From: Tagaea sp.
GTDB lineage: Bacteria; Pseudomonadota; Alphaproteobacteria; CACIAM-22H2
Assembly: GCA_023653245.1 (NCBI GenBank)
Contig: JAMNXK010000190.1
Location: forward strand, 1 to 5,404
Reading direction: 5' to 3'
Length of the DNA stretch: 5,404 nucleotides
In this document: one piece after another, positions 1-5,404 of the stretch
How the letters are laid out: the number at the start of each line of letters is the position of its first letter
How positions within the stretch are numbered: the first letter of the stretch is position 1
Notes under the pieces: model-generated
Databases searched by the model: none
Seen by the model: only the letters and a program-made list of their open reading frames with translations
Told to the model about the DNA's origin: nothing
Position numbers and translations under genes: made by a program

Positions 1-620
1 TGGGTCGCCACGCCGAGATTCTGCTCGACCAGCAGCACGGCGACCGAGCCTTCGGCCGCCAGCTTCTTGAGCAGCGCTTCGACCTGATCGACGATGACCG
101 GGGCAAGACCTTCGGTCGGCTCGTCCATCACCAGCAAACGCGGGTTCAACAGCAGCGCGCGGCCGATGGCGAGCATTTGCTGCTCCCCGCCCGACAGCTG
201 CGTGCCGCCGTTTTTGCGCCGCTCGGCCAGGCGCGGAAAGGTCTCGTAGACGCGCTTGACCGTCCAGCCGCCTTTGGGCGGGCGCTTTTGCTCGACCAGG
301 CGCAGATGCTCGTCCACCGTGAGGGTGGGCCAGGTGCGCCGGCCTTGCGGCACGTAGCCGATCCCCAGGCTCGCGATTCGGTTCGACTCCAGGCCGAGCA
401 ATTCCTGGCCCATGAACTTGATCGAGCCGGATGTCGCCGGCTTCAAGCCCAGGATCGTCTGGCACAGCGTGGTCTTGCCCATGCCGTTGCGGCCGATCAC
501 GCCCAGCACGCCCTTGTCGAGCTTGAGCGATATCCCCTGCAGCACATGCGCGAGCCCGTAATGGACTTGGAGTTCGGAGACCTCCAGCACCGGCGCCGAC
601 GATTTGGCGTTCGCGGCCAC
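1..620 (-). CDS. livF: ABC transporter ATP-binding protein, LivF type (C-terminus beyond the left edge)
   Basis: The first 206 residues are present; LivF proteins are usually about 230-240 aa, so roughly 30-40 residues are missing beyond base 1. This would be the second ATPase of the importer, pairing with LivG on the cytoplasmic side. Motifs: HYGLAHVLQGIS (20-31), Walker A GRNGMGKTT (43-51), Q-loop region YVPQGR (89-94), ABC signature LSGGEQQMLAIGRALL (142-157) and Walker B LLVMDEPTEGLAP (162-174). The GRNG form of Walker A and MDEPTEGLAP are LivF hallmarks that separate it from LivG. At the H-loop position it has VEQN with Gln200 instead of His, a usual LivF trait. The start is a GTG at 620, supported by a strong GGGAGG site; the first ~10 residues are a short non-conserved extension. 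Being last in this string, it depends on read-through of four enzyme genes, which ties transport to metabolism. Confidence 0.94.
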   Translation of the reverse strand, partial: MAANAKSSAPVLEVSELQVHYGLAHVLQGISLKLDKGVLGVIGRNGMGKTTLCQTILGLKPATSGSIKFMGQELLGLESNRIASLGIGYVPQGRRTWPTLTVDEHLRLVEQKRPPKGGWTVKRVYETFPRLAERRKNGGTQLSGGEQQMLAIGRALLLNPRLLVMDEPTEGLAPVIVDQVEALLKKLAAEGSVAVLLVEQNLGVAT

Positions 621-622
621 GC

Positions 623-1888
623 TTACATCCTCCCGCCCGAGACGCGCGGTTCCTTGTGGAACATGCCGTCCTTCATGATCGCGAGCAGGCGCGCCTTGTC
701 CTGCAGGATGCGGATATCGGCCAGCGGGTCGCCGTCGATCAGCAGAATGTCGGCGAGGAAGCCTTCCTTGATCTGGCCGAGTTCGCCCGCCATGCCCATG
801 ATCGCCCCGCCATGCTTGGTCGCGGCTTGCAGCGCTTCCATGGGCGAGAAGCCGAGCATGTCGACGAAATACTGCAGATCCTTCGCGTTGGTGCCGTGCG
901 GCGTCCAGGCGAAGCCGTAATCGCCGCCGGGCAGGATCTTGATCCCGCGCTTGCGCATCTTCTTGCAGACTTCGACGGCCGAATCGAGTTCGCGCGCATA
1001 GGCCTGCGCGAGCGGCGAGTCGGGTGCTATCCCCCATGCGGCGGCGTCGCGCGAGGTCTTGATGAGCCAGGCGAGACCGGGCGCGAAATGATGCTTGTCC
1101 TTGCGCGCTTCGAGCATGTCGAGCGCTTCCTCGTCGGCGAAGCTCGCGTGATAGATGATGTCCACGCCGTGGCGCACGCACATCTTCACGGACTCGGCCG
1201 AGCGCGCGTGGGCGCACACGCGCTTGTTGCGCCGATGCGCTTCGGCCGTGGCCACCGCCACTTCCTCGTCGCTCATCGGGGTTTCGGCGGAACCCACGCC
1301 GGTGATCTCCTCGCCCGAAAGATTCACTTTCAGCAGATCGACGCCGTACTTGATGAACGTGCGCACGGCTTTGCGCATCTCGTGCGGGCCCGAGACGATG
1401 CAGCCGAAGGACAGCCCGGGATGGTCGACATGCGGCGGCGTGGTGTCGCCCAAGCCGCCGAGCGTGCCGATCTCCTGCCCGTTGGCCAGATAGCGCGGGC
1501 CCGGGATCATGCCCGAATTGATCGCGTTGCGGATGACCACGTCCAGCCGCGGCTTGGCGGCCGCGGCGCCGACGGCCGAGGTCCAGCCGTGGTCGATATA
1601 GATCTTGGCCACGCGCGCGGCGTCGAGCGTGTGCTCCTCCGGCGGCATACGGAAGATCGCATCGAGGCTCGGCTGGTCGTTCCACGACAGATGCGTGTGC
1701 GCCTCGATCATGCCGGGCATGAGCGTCGCCCCCGCGCCGTCGACGACGGTCGCCCCCTTGGGCGGAATCGCGCGGCTGCCGCGCGCCACGCGGCGGATGC
1801 GGTTGCCTTCGACCAGCACCTCGCCGGGGAACGGGTAATCGCCCGAGCCGTCGATCACGCGCACATTGGTGAACAGGATCGGATCCAT
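623..1888 (-). CDS. Metal-dependent amidohydrolase (imidazolonepropionase/prolidase-like, COG1228 type)
   Basis: A 421-aa amidohydrolase-superfamily enzyme. The N-terminal beta-sandwich starts FTNVRVIDGSGD (6-17). The barrel begins at PGMIEAHTHLSW, with metal ligands His64 and His66. Lys187 in GVDLLKVNLSGEE is at the place of the bridging, usually carbamylated Lys; His227 in CAHARS and His247 in IIYHASF follow. Asp323 in GGDYGF is the probable catalytic base, and TPHGTNA comes just after it. The C-terminal GQIKEGFLADILLIDGDPL (371-389) rebuilds the sandwich. The set HxH, Lys, His, His, Asp predicts a binuclear metal site, as in bacterial Xaa-Arg/Xaa-Lys prolidases and relatives. Substrates in this group range from dipeptides to N-acyl amino acids and cyclic amides. 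No signal peptide, so cytoplasmic. The ATG at 1888 has a GGAGAG ribosome-binding site right after the upstream TAG. Its final codons hold the ribosome-binding site of the LivF gene. The exact substrate is not recognisable. Confidence 0.92.
   Translation of the reverse strand: MDPILFTNVRVIDGSGDYPFPGEVLVEGNRIRRVARGSRAIPPKGATVVDGAGATLMPGMIEAHTHLSWNDQPSLDAIFRMPPEEHTLDAARVAKIYIDHGWTSAVGAAAAKPRLDVVIRNAINSGMIPGPRYLANGQEIGTLGGLGDTTPPHVDHPGLSFGCIVSGPHEMRKAVRTFIKYGVDLLKVNLSGEEITGVGSAETPMSDEEVAVATAEAHRRNKRVCAHARSAESVKMCVRHGVDIIYHASFADEEALDMLEARKDKHHFAPGLAWLIKTSRDAAAWGIAPDSPLAQAYARELDSAVEVCKKMRKRGIKILPGGDYGFAWTPHGTNAKDLQYFVDMLGFSPMEALQAATKHGGAIMGMAGELGQIKEGFLADILLIDGDPLADIRILQDKARLLAIMKDGMFHKEPRVSGGRM
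628..634 (-). promoter_or_regulatory. Ribosome-binding site for the LivF gene inside the end of the amidohydrolase gene
   Basis: On the minus strand GGGAGGA (634-628) encodes the final Gly-Arg-Met region of the amidohydrolase. It stands 8 bases before the GTG at 620, measured from GGGAGG. This near-perfect Shine-Dalgarno decides the GTG start, which follows the amidohydrolase TAA (625-623) by 2 bases. Confidence 0.72.
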
Positions 1889-1900
1889 TCGCGGCTCTCC

Positions 1901-2674
1901 CTATCGACCGAACCAGAATTGCGCCATCGCGCGCGCGACTTCCACCGGCCGTTCGATCGGCGTCCAATGGCCGGTGCGCGGCAGAATCTCGGCGTGCGAG
2001 CCCGGCAGACGCGACGCGATGTCGCGCGACATGGCCGGCGTGCCGATCGCGTCGTCCTCGCCGGTGACCAGCAGCGCCTTCTTGCCGACGCGCGCGAAGT
2101 CGGCGGCGCGCGCCTCGCTCAAAGCTTCGCAGGTCGCGGCGTAGCCTTCGGCGTCCTGGCGCATGACGCTTTCGCGCACATAGGCGACCGCGAGCGGATT
2201 CTTCTCGCGGGAGTCGCGCGAGACGGCCGCTTCGACCAGCGGATCGACGATCGCGGCCATGCCTTCGGCGCGGACCTTGGCGGCGCGGGCCTTGAGACCG
2301 GCGCGCGCCGGCTCGGGCGGTTCGGGCAAGGCGCCGAGCAGGACGAGATCGCGCACGAGGTCGGGATGCTGCTGGGCCAGATGCGCGGCCACGATCGTAC
2401 CGAGCGAGTGCCCGCCGACGCGCGCGCGCTCGGCACCCAGCACGCGCATGGCGCGCGCAATGCGGTCGACGAAGGCCTGGATCGACAAAGGCCCGCCGGC
2501 GGGCGAACGGCCCGAGCCCGGCAGATCGAAGCGGATCACCCGCGCGCGCGCGGCGAAGGCGGGCAGCACGGGCGTCCAAGTGTTCGACGTGCCGCCCAGA
2601 CCGTGGATCAGCACGACGGGATCGCCCGAGCCCGCGATCTCCGCCGCCATGCGCTCGACGATCTGGGTGCTCAT
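1901..2674 (-). CDS. Alpha/beta-hydrolase (3-oxoadipate enol-lactonase-like fold)
   Basis: A 257-aa alpha/beta-hydrolase of normal single-domain length, without a signal peptide. The oxyanion-hole motif HGLGGT is at 24-29, strand/turn FDLPGSGRS at 49-57, nucleophile elbow GGHSLG with Ser90, probable acid Asp208 in TGEDDAIGTP (204-213), and catalytic His236 in RTGHW. The triad is therefore complete and the enzyme should be active. The overall pattern resembles the PcaD-like lactonase/esterase group, but this superfamily also includes C-C bond hydrolases, amidases and haloperoxidase-like enzymes, so the substrate is not assigned. The ATG overlaps the previous stop as ATGA (4-base overlap), and a GGGAG ribosome-binding site (2686-2682) lies 7 bases before it. 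The stop at 1901 is followed after 12 bases by the amidohydrolase gene. Both hydrolases are probably in one route, cleaving ester, lactone or amide bonds in the cytoplasm. Confidence 0.9.
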   Translation of the reverse strand: MSTQIVERMAAEIAGSGDPVVLIHGLGGTSNTWTPVLPAFAARARVIRFDLPGSGRSPAGGPLSIQAFVDRIARAMRVLGAERARVGGHSLGTIVAAHLAQQHPDLVRDLVLLGALPEPPEPARAGLKARAAKVRAEGMAAIVDPLVEAAVSRDSREKNPLAVAYVRESVMRQDAEGYAATCEALSEARAADFARVGKKALLVTGEDDAIGTPAMSRDIASRLPGSHAEILPRTGHWTPIERPVEVARAMAQFWFGR

Positions 2675-3594
2675 CGCGCCGCTCCCGCGAAATACTTGGA
2701 ATCGATCGTGTCGAACGCCTTCAGGAAGACGTCGTTGTGAACCTTGGGGATCAGCTCGACGTCGTCGTTCGCGTTGGCGTCCCAATCGGCGGTCCAGACG
2801 GCGAAGGTCCAGTCCTTGTCGGTGATCGGCCAGATGCGCGGCCCCGCGACGTAGTCGAGCCAGGGCATCGGGCTCATGTTGATGCGGTAGGAGAAGCTGC
2901 GCGTGCGGTCGCACAGATGCAAGAGCTCCTCGTGCAGCCGCCCCTCGCCGAACAGGAAATCGCGCACGCCGCCGACTTGGTCGGCGCGCTTGCCGTCGAG
3001 CATGCGCATGCGCGTGATGTCCGAATGCCAGCCGCCCATGCCCGCGAAGTCGCGCAAGATCGGCCACACTTTTCCCACGGGTCCGCGGATCACGCTCGAG
3101 GCGAAGACCTTGGCCGGCCTGCGGCCCTTCCAGCGCCGCGCGCCCTCGGGAGTCGGCGCTGCCGGCGCCTTCACCGCAAGCGACGCGAGACCGGCGGCGA
3201 ACACGTCCTTGGAGATGATCGCTTCGTATTTGCCGCGCTCTGCGGCCGGTTCTTCGAACGACGCTTCCCATTCGACGAAGCTGCGATCGCCCGCGGTCAC
3301 CGGGATGACTTGGAGACGCGCGATGTAGTCGCCCACCGGAAAGGCCGGGGTTTCGAAATTGTAGGAGAAGGAGCGCGTGGCGTCGTCCAGATGCAGCAGT
3401 CGCTCGCGCACATGCGTGCCGTCCTTGAGTTGGAAGCTGCGCACGCAGCCGACCGCGTCGGCGGCGAGACCGTCTTCGATGCGGCTGCGCGTCACCGCCG
3501 GCACCCAATTCGGCAAGCCATTGAAGTCGCGCGCGAGCCCCCACACCTTCTCGACGGGCGCGTCGATCACGATGCTGGCGTAGGCGCGGGCCAT
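2671..3594 (-). CDS. Tandem double-domain SRPBCC (polyketide cyclase/Bet v1-like) protein
   Basis: This 307-aa protein consists of two copies of one SRPBCC fold, about residues 4-141 and 162-303, joined by an Ala/Pro/Arg-rich linker. Matching blocks stand at an offset of 158-159 residues: APVEKVW (12-18) with GPVGKVW (171-177), RDFNG (22-26) with RDFAG (181-185), DGLAADAVG (41-49) with DGKRADQVG (200-208), LLHLDDATRSFSY (66-78) with LLHLCDRTRSFSY (225-237), and KDVF (129-132) with NDVF (287-290). Single-domain relatives, about 140-150 aa, bind hydrophobic or aromatic ligands in a deep cavity; some are cyclases, many have no known activity. No signal peptide or membrane segment is seen, so it is probably cytoplasmic. 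The ATG at 3594 follows the previous stop by 2 bases with only a weak CAGG ribosome-binding site, suggesting translational coupling. Its TGA shares bases with the next ATG. The second half is richer in Trp, so the two pockets may differ. The ligand is unknown. Confidence 0.88.
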   Translation of the reverse strand: MARAYASIVIDAPVEKVWGLARDFNGLPNWVPAVTRSRIEDGLAADAVGCVRSFQLKDGTHVRERLLHLDDATRSFSYNFETPAFPVGDYIARLQVIPVTAGDRSFVEWEASFEEPAAERGKYEAIISKDVFAAGLASLAVKAPAAPTPEGARRWKGRRPAKVFASSVIRGPVGKVWPILRDFAGMGGWHSDITRMRMLDGKRADQVGGVRDFLFGEGRLHEELLHLCDRTRSFSYRINMSPMPWLDYVAGPRIWPITDKDWTFAVWTADWDANANDDVELIPKVHNDVFLKAFDTIDSKYFAGAAR

Positions 3595-3596
3595 GT

Positions 3597-4427
3597 TCAG
3601 AACCTGAGCGCTTTGAAGCGCTTGGTCTGTTCGACCAGCGCGGTTTCCGTCGGCAGGCGCTCCATCGACGAAGCGCCGTAGAAGCCGTGGCAGTTCTTGG
3701 TGTTGTCGAGCACGTATTGCGCGTCCTCGGGCATCGAGATCGGCCCGCCATGGCAGATCACGATCACGTCCTTGCGCACCCGCTTGGCCGCCTCGGCCCA
3801 TTCGTCGATGAGCTTGGGGCAGTCCTTGAGCTTGAGCGCGGTGCTCGCCCCGATCGACCCGCCGGTGGTCAGGCCCAGATGCGCCACGACGATGTCCGCC
3901 CCCGCCTTGGTCATCGCGGCCGCTTCGTCGGCGCTGAAGACGTAGGGCGTGGTCAGCATGTCCTTGGCGTTGGCCATCCGGATCATGTCGATCTCGTGGC
4001 CGTAGCCCATGCCGGTCTCCTCGAGATTGGCGCGGAACGTGCCGTCGATGAGCCCGACCGTTGGGAAGTTCTGCACGCCCGAGAAGCCCAGCGCCTTCAG
4101 CTCGTCGAGCAAATGGTCCATGATCGCGAAAGGATCGGTGCCGTTCACGCCGGCGAGCACCGGCGTTTTCTTGACGACCGGCAGCACTTCGCGGGCCATT
4201 TCCTTCACGATGTCGTTGGCGTTGCCGTAGGCGAGCAGGCCCGCGAGCGAGCCGCGCCCCGCCATGCGATAGCGCCCGGAATTGTAGATGACGATCAGGT
4301 CGATCCCGCCGGCCTCTTCGCATTTGGCCGACAGACCCGTGCCCGCACCGCCGCCGACGATCGGGATGCGCTTCTTGACCATCGCGCGGAATTTCTCGAG
4401 CAGTTTCTTGCGTTCGAACCGGGGCAT
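3597..4427 (-). CDS. PEP-hydrolase-family TIM-barrel protein (Pfam PEP_hydrolase; Tm-1 C-terminal-like)
   Basis: A 276-aa soluble protein recognised by the conserved blocks of the PEP_hydrolase / 'TIM-barrel signal transduction' family. They are [20 protein letters not shown] (25-44), the [14 protein letters not shown] block (47-60), AGVNGTDPF (92-100), [10 protein letters not shown] (120-129), [12 protein letters not shown] (182-193), CHGGPI (225-230) and [12 protein letters not shown] (248-259). The family resembles the PEP mutase/isocitrate lyase type of barrel and forms the C-terminal half of the plant Tm-1 resistance protein, where it is fused to a UPF0261 domain. Its true reaction is poorly established, and the name 'PEP hydrolase' should not be read as proven. 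No UPF0261 partner occurs in this window. It lies 7 bases after livG and 2 bases before the SRPBCC gene. An upstream ATG at 4454 (nine extra residues) is possible but less likely, having no ribosome-binding site. By context it may act on the imported compound or on a product of the neighbouring hydrolases. Confidence 0.9.
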   Translation of the reverse strand: MPRFERKKLLEKFRAMVKKRIPIVGGGAGTGLSAKCEEAGGIDLIVIYNSGRYRMAGRGSLAGLLAYGNANDIVKEMAREVLPVVKKTPVLAGVNGTDPFAIMDHLLDELKALGFSGVQNFPTVGLIDGTFRANLEETGMGYGHEIDMIRMANAKDMLTTPYVFSADEAAAMTKAGADIVVAHLGLTTGGSIGASTALKLKDCPKLIDEWAEAAKRVRKDVIVICHGGPISMPEDAQYVLDNTKNCHGFYGASSMERLPTETALVEQTKRFKALRF

Positions 4428-4430
4428 CTT

Positions 4431-4437
4431 TTCCTCA
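4431..4437 (-). promoter_or_regulatory. Ribosome-binding site overlapping the livG stop codon; decides the start of the TIM-barrel gene
   Basis: On the minus strand the bases TGAGGAA contain both the livG stop TGA (4437-4435) and a GAGGA Shine-Dalgarno core. The core stands about 5 bases before the ATG at 4427. An upstream in-frame ATG at 4454 would lie inside livG and has no such motif before it, so 4427 is preferred. Confidence 0.7.
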
Positions 4438-5193
4438 GTGCTTGTGGCCGCCATGGCCGAGATAGATTTCGTGGACGACGGGATCGTCCTGGATGCGGTC
4501 GGGCGTGTTGGAGACGACGACTTCGCCGTCCTTCATCACCGTGACCAGATCCGCGAAGGGCAAGGCCACGTCCATGTCGTGCTCGATCAGCACGATGGTG
4601 AGCTCCTTGGGCAGCTCGCGCAGCAGCTTGGACAATTCGGGCCGCTCGACCGGCGACAGCCCGGCCGCCGGCTCGTCGAGCATCAGCAATTTGGGGTCGG
4701 AGGCGAGCGCCATGCCGACTTCGAGCTGGCGGCGCTGGCCGTGGCTGAGATCGCCGACCGCGACGTCGAGCACGTGGCTCAAGCGCACGCGCTCGGCCAC
4801 GTCGCGCGCCTTGGCGACATGCGCGTCGCCGCCGCGCGGCACCAGGAAGCTGAAACGGTTGGGCTTCACCCCGCGTACCGCGACGAACAGATTGTCGCGC
4901 ACCGACAGCCCGTTGAAGAGCAGCGATTGCTGGTAGGTGCGCCCGATCCCGCGCCGCGCGCGGCGATGGGCGGGCACGTGCGAGATCTCCTCGCCGAACA
5001 ATTTGATAGAACCGGAGGTCGGCGGAAAATCGCCGCAGATCGTGTTGAACAACGTGGTCTTGCCCGCGCCGTTCGGACCGAGCACGGCGTGCCGCTCCCC
5101 GATCGCGACGTCGAAGGTGACGTCGCGCACAGCTTGCAACGCGCCGAAGCGGCGGCCGACATTCTTCAATTCGATGGCGGGGGTGCTGGCCAT
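4435..5193 (-). CDS. livG: ABC transporter ATP-binding protein, LivG type
   Basis: This 252-aa protein has the usual LivG length. It would be one of two ATPases powering a Liv/HAAT-type importer at the inner face of the cytoplasmic membrane. Visible motifs, in order: Walker [10 protein letters not shown] (39-47), Q-loop RTYQ (85-88), ABC signature LSHGQ (149-153), Walker B LLMLDEP (169-175) and H-loop IEHDM with His205. The [13 protein letters not shown] stretch (94-106) and the GLSP after Walker B are typical of LivG. The start ATG at 5193 is chosen because [12 protein letters not shown] is where family homology normally begins; the frame stays open upstream to 5349, but that part is Arg/Ser-rich and overlaps the preceding gene. 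There is no evident Shine-Dalgarno before 5193, and the hairpin lies just upstream. The tail is His-rich (GHGGHKH). Its TGA overlaps the ribosome-binding site of the next gene. The substrate may differ from branched-chain amino acids. Confidence 0.93.
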   Translation of the reverse strand: MASTPAIELKNVGRRFGALQAVRDVTFDVAIGERHAVLGPNGAGKTTLFNTICGDFPPTSGSIKLFGEEISHVPAHRRARRGIGRTYQQSLLFNGLSVRDNLFVAVRGVKPNRFSFLVPRGGDAHVAKARDVAERVRLSHVLDVAVGDLSHGQRRQLEVGMALASDPKLLMLDEPAAGLSPVERPELSKLLRELPKELTIVLIEHDMDVALPFADLVTVMKDGEVVVSNTPDRIQDDPVVHEIYLGHGGHKH

Positions 5194-5208
5194 ATCGGGG
5201 CTGGACGA

Positions 5209-5234
5209 AAGGGGGCCGGCGGACCGGCCCCCTT
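5209..5234 (-). terminator. GC-rich hairpin between binding-protein gene and livG (terminator/attenuator or mRNA stabiliser)
   Basis: An 11-bp perfect inverted repeat has arms at 5209-5219 and 5224-5234 and a 4-base loop. The core arms are GGGGGCCGG and CCGGCCCCC, flanked by AA/TT pairs. On the transcribed (minus) strand the arm runs into only three U residues, so it is a weak-tailed intrinsic terminator at best. It lies 14 bases after the stop of the binding-protein gene and 15 bases before the livG start. A structure here typically gives partial read-through or protects the upstream mRNA 3' end, so the binding protein outnumbers the ATPase. The fold is visible in the sequence; the regulatory role is inferred. 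Confidence 0.65.
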
Positions 5235-5248
5235 CCCTTTCCTTCGCC

Positions 5249-5404
5249 TCAGGACGACGCGATGCAGCCCGGGTTGTTGCGCGACGGCGCGCCCAACGCC
5301 AGGAACTGCGCTTCCGGCACGCCCAGAGTCTGGTTGATCTGGTTGGCACGCTGGAAGGCGACGGTGGTCGGCTGGTTGTTGCGCTCCTCGATGCGGGTGA
5401 GGAA
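5249..5404 (-). CDS. ABC transporter substrate-binding protein, Liv/HAAT type (C-terminal 51 codons only)
   Basis: Only the end of this gene is in the window; it enters from the right edge and stops at a TGA (5251-5249). The readable peptide begins FLTRIEERNNQPTTVAFQ and ends NNPGCIASS. It is too short for a family match by motif alone. The call rests on position, directly upstream of a livG-livF type operon on the same strand, where the periplasmic binding protein of branched-chain-amino-acid-type importers commonly sits. The hydrophilic, Asn/Gln-rich tail would suit a soluble periplasmic protein. In that role it would capture the ligand in the periplasm and deliver it to the LivH/LivM permease. 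The ligand is unknown. The gene is followed by a strong hairpin, which fits a binding protein made in excess over the membrane components. An alternative is another gene of the same operon with unrelated function. Confidence 0.6.
   Translation of the reverse strand, partial: FLTRIEERNNQPTTVAFQRANQINQTLGVPEAQFLALGAPSRNNPGCIASS

Noticed and set aside
190..205. Gln instead of His in the LivF H-loop region as a possible defect
   Set aside because: The VEQN motif (about bases 18-29 on the minus strand) is normal for LivF proteins, so it does not suggest an inactive ATPase.
656..2740. A 694-codon open frame on the plus strand
   Set aside because: It is antisense to the amidohydrolase and alpha/beta-hydrolase genes, is full of Arg/Ala/His/Asp from GC-skewed codons and shows no domain. 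Long antisense frames are expected in high-G+C coding DNA.
2737..3681. Plus-strand open frame of 314 codons opposite the SRPBCC gene
   Set aside because: Low-complexity Arg/Ala/His composition, no motif, fully covered by the well-supported minus-strand gene.
2675..3751. Long upstream extension of the alpha/beta-hydrolase frame
   Set aside because: Homology begins at the ATG at 2674 with a GGGAG ribosome-binding site. The upstream part is an Arg-rich out-of-frame reading of the SRPBCC gene.
3595..4323. Upstream extension of the SRPBCC frame
   Set aside because: It reads the TIM-barrel gene out of frame; the SRPBCC fold starts right at the ATG at 3594.
4288..5337. Plus-strand open frame of 349 codons opposite livG
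   Set aside because: Antisense shadow of livG; its residues follow the complementary codons and no family motif is seen.
5194..5349. 52-codon N-terminal extension of livG
   Set aside because: Arg/Ser-rich, overlaps the end of the binding-protein gene and crosses the hairpin; LivG homology starts at 5193.
1..5404. Mobile elements, tRNA/rRNA genes, CRISPR arrays
   Set aside because: No transposase, terminal repeats, tRNA cloverleaf or spaced direct repeats were found; almost all bases are occupied by the operon genes.

Overview
The window is a slice of one gene-dense, high-G+C operon. Every gene I can support lies on the minus strand, so transcription runs from high to low coordinates. Composition (strong G/C third positions, many CGCG runs), gene style and tight packing suggest a high-GC proteobacterium, most likely an alphaproteobacterium. 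That placement is an inference; there is no rRNA or other marker gene to test it.

In order of transcription: (1) the last 51 codons of a periplasmic substrate-binding protein of a branched-chain-amino-acid-type (Liv/HAAT) ABC transporter, 5249-5404; (2) a 55-base gap with a strong GC-rich hairpin, 5209-5234; (3) a complete LivG-type ATPase, 4435-5193; (4) a PEP-hydrolase-family (Pfam PEP_hydrolase, TIM-barrel) protein, 3597-4427; (5) a protein made of two tandem SRPBCC (polyketide cyclase/Bet v1-like) domains, 2671-3594; (6) an alpha/beta-hydrolase, 1901-2674; (7) a metal-dependent amidohydrolase, 623-1888; (8) a LivF-type ATPase, 1-620, running off the left edge. From LivG onward the junctions are +7, +2, -4, +12 and +2 bases, so these six genes are almost certainly one transcript with translational coupling.

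The unusual point is the layout. livG and livF, normally neighbours, are separated by four soluble genes: a TIM-barrel protein, a double SRPBCC protein and two hydrolases. The simplest reading is an uptake-plus-catabolism module. The transporter imports a small carboxylated or amide/ester compound, which the embedded hydrolases process in the cytoplasm. The two permease genes (livH, livM) are not in the window and would be expected beyond one of its edges. The substrate cannot be read from the sequence. No RNA genes, mobile elements, CRISPR arrays or sizeable non-coding stretches are present.
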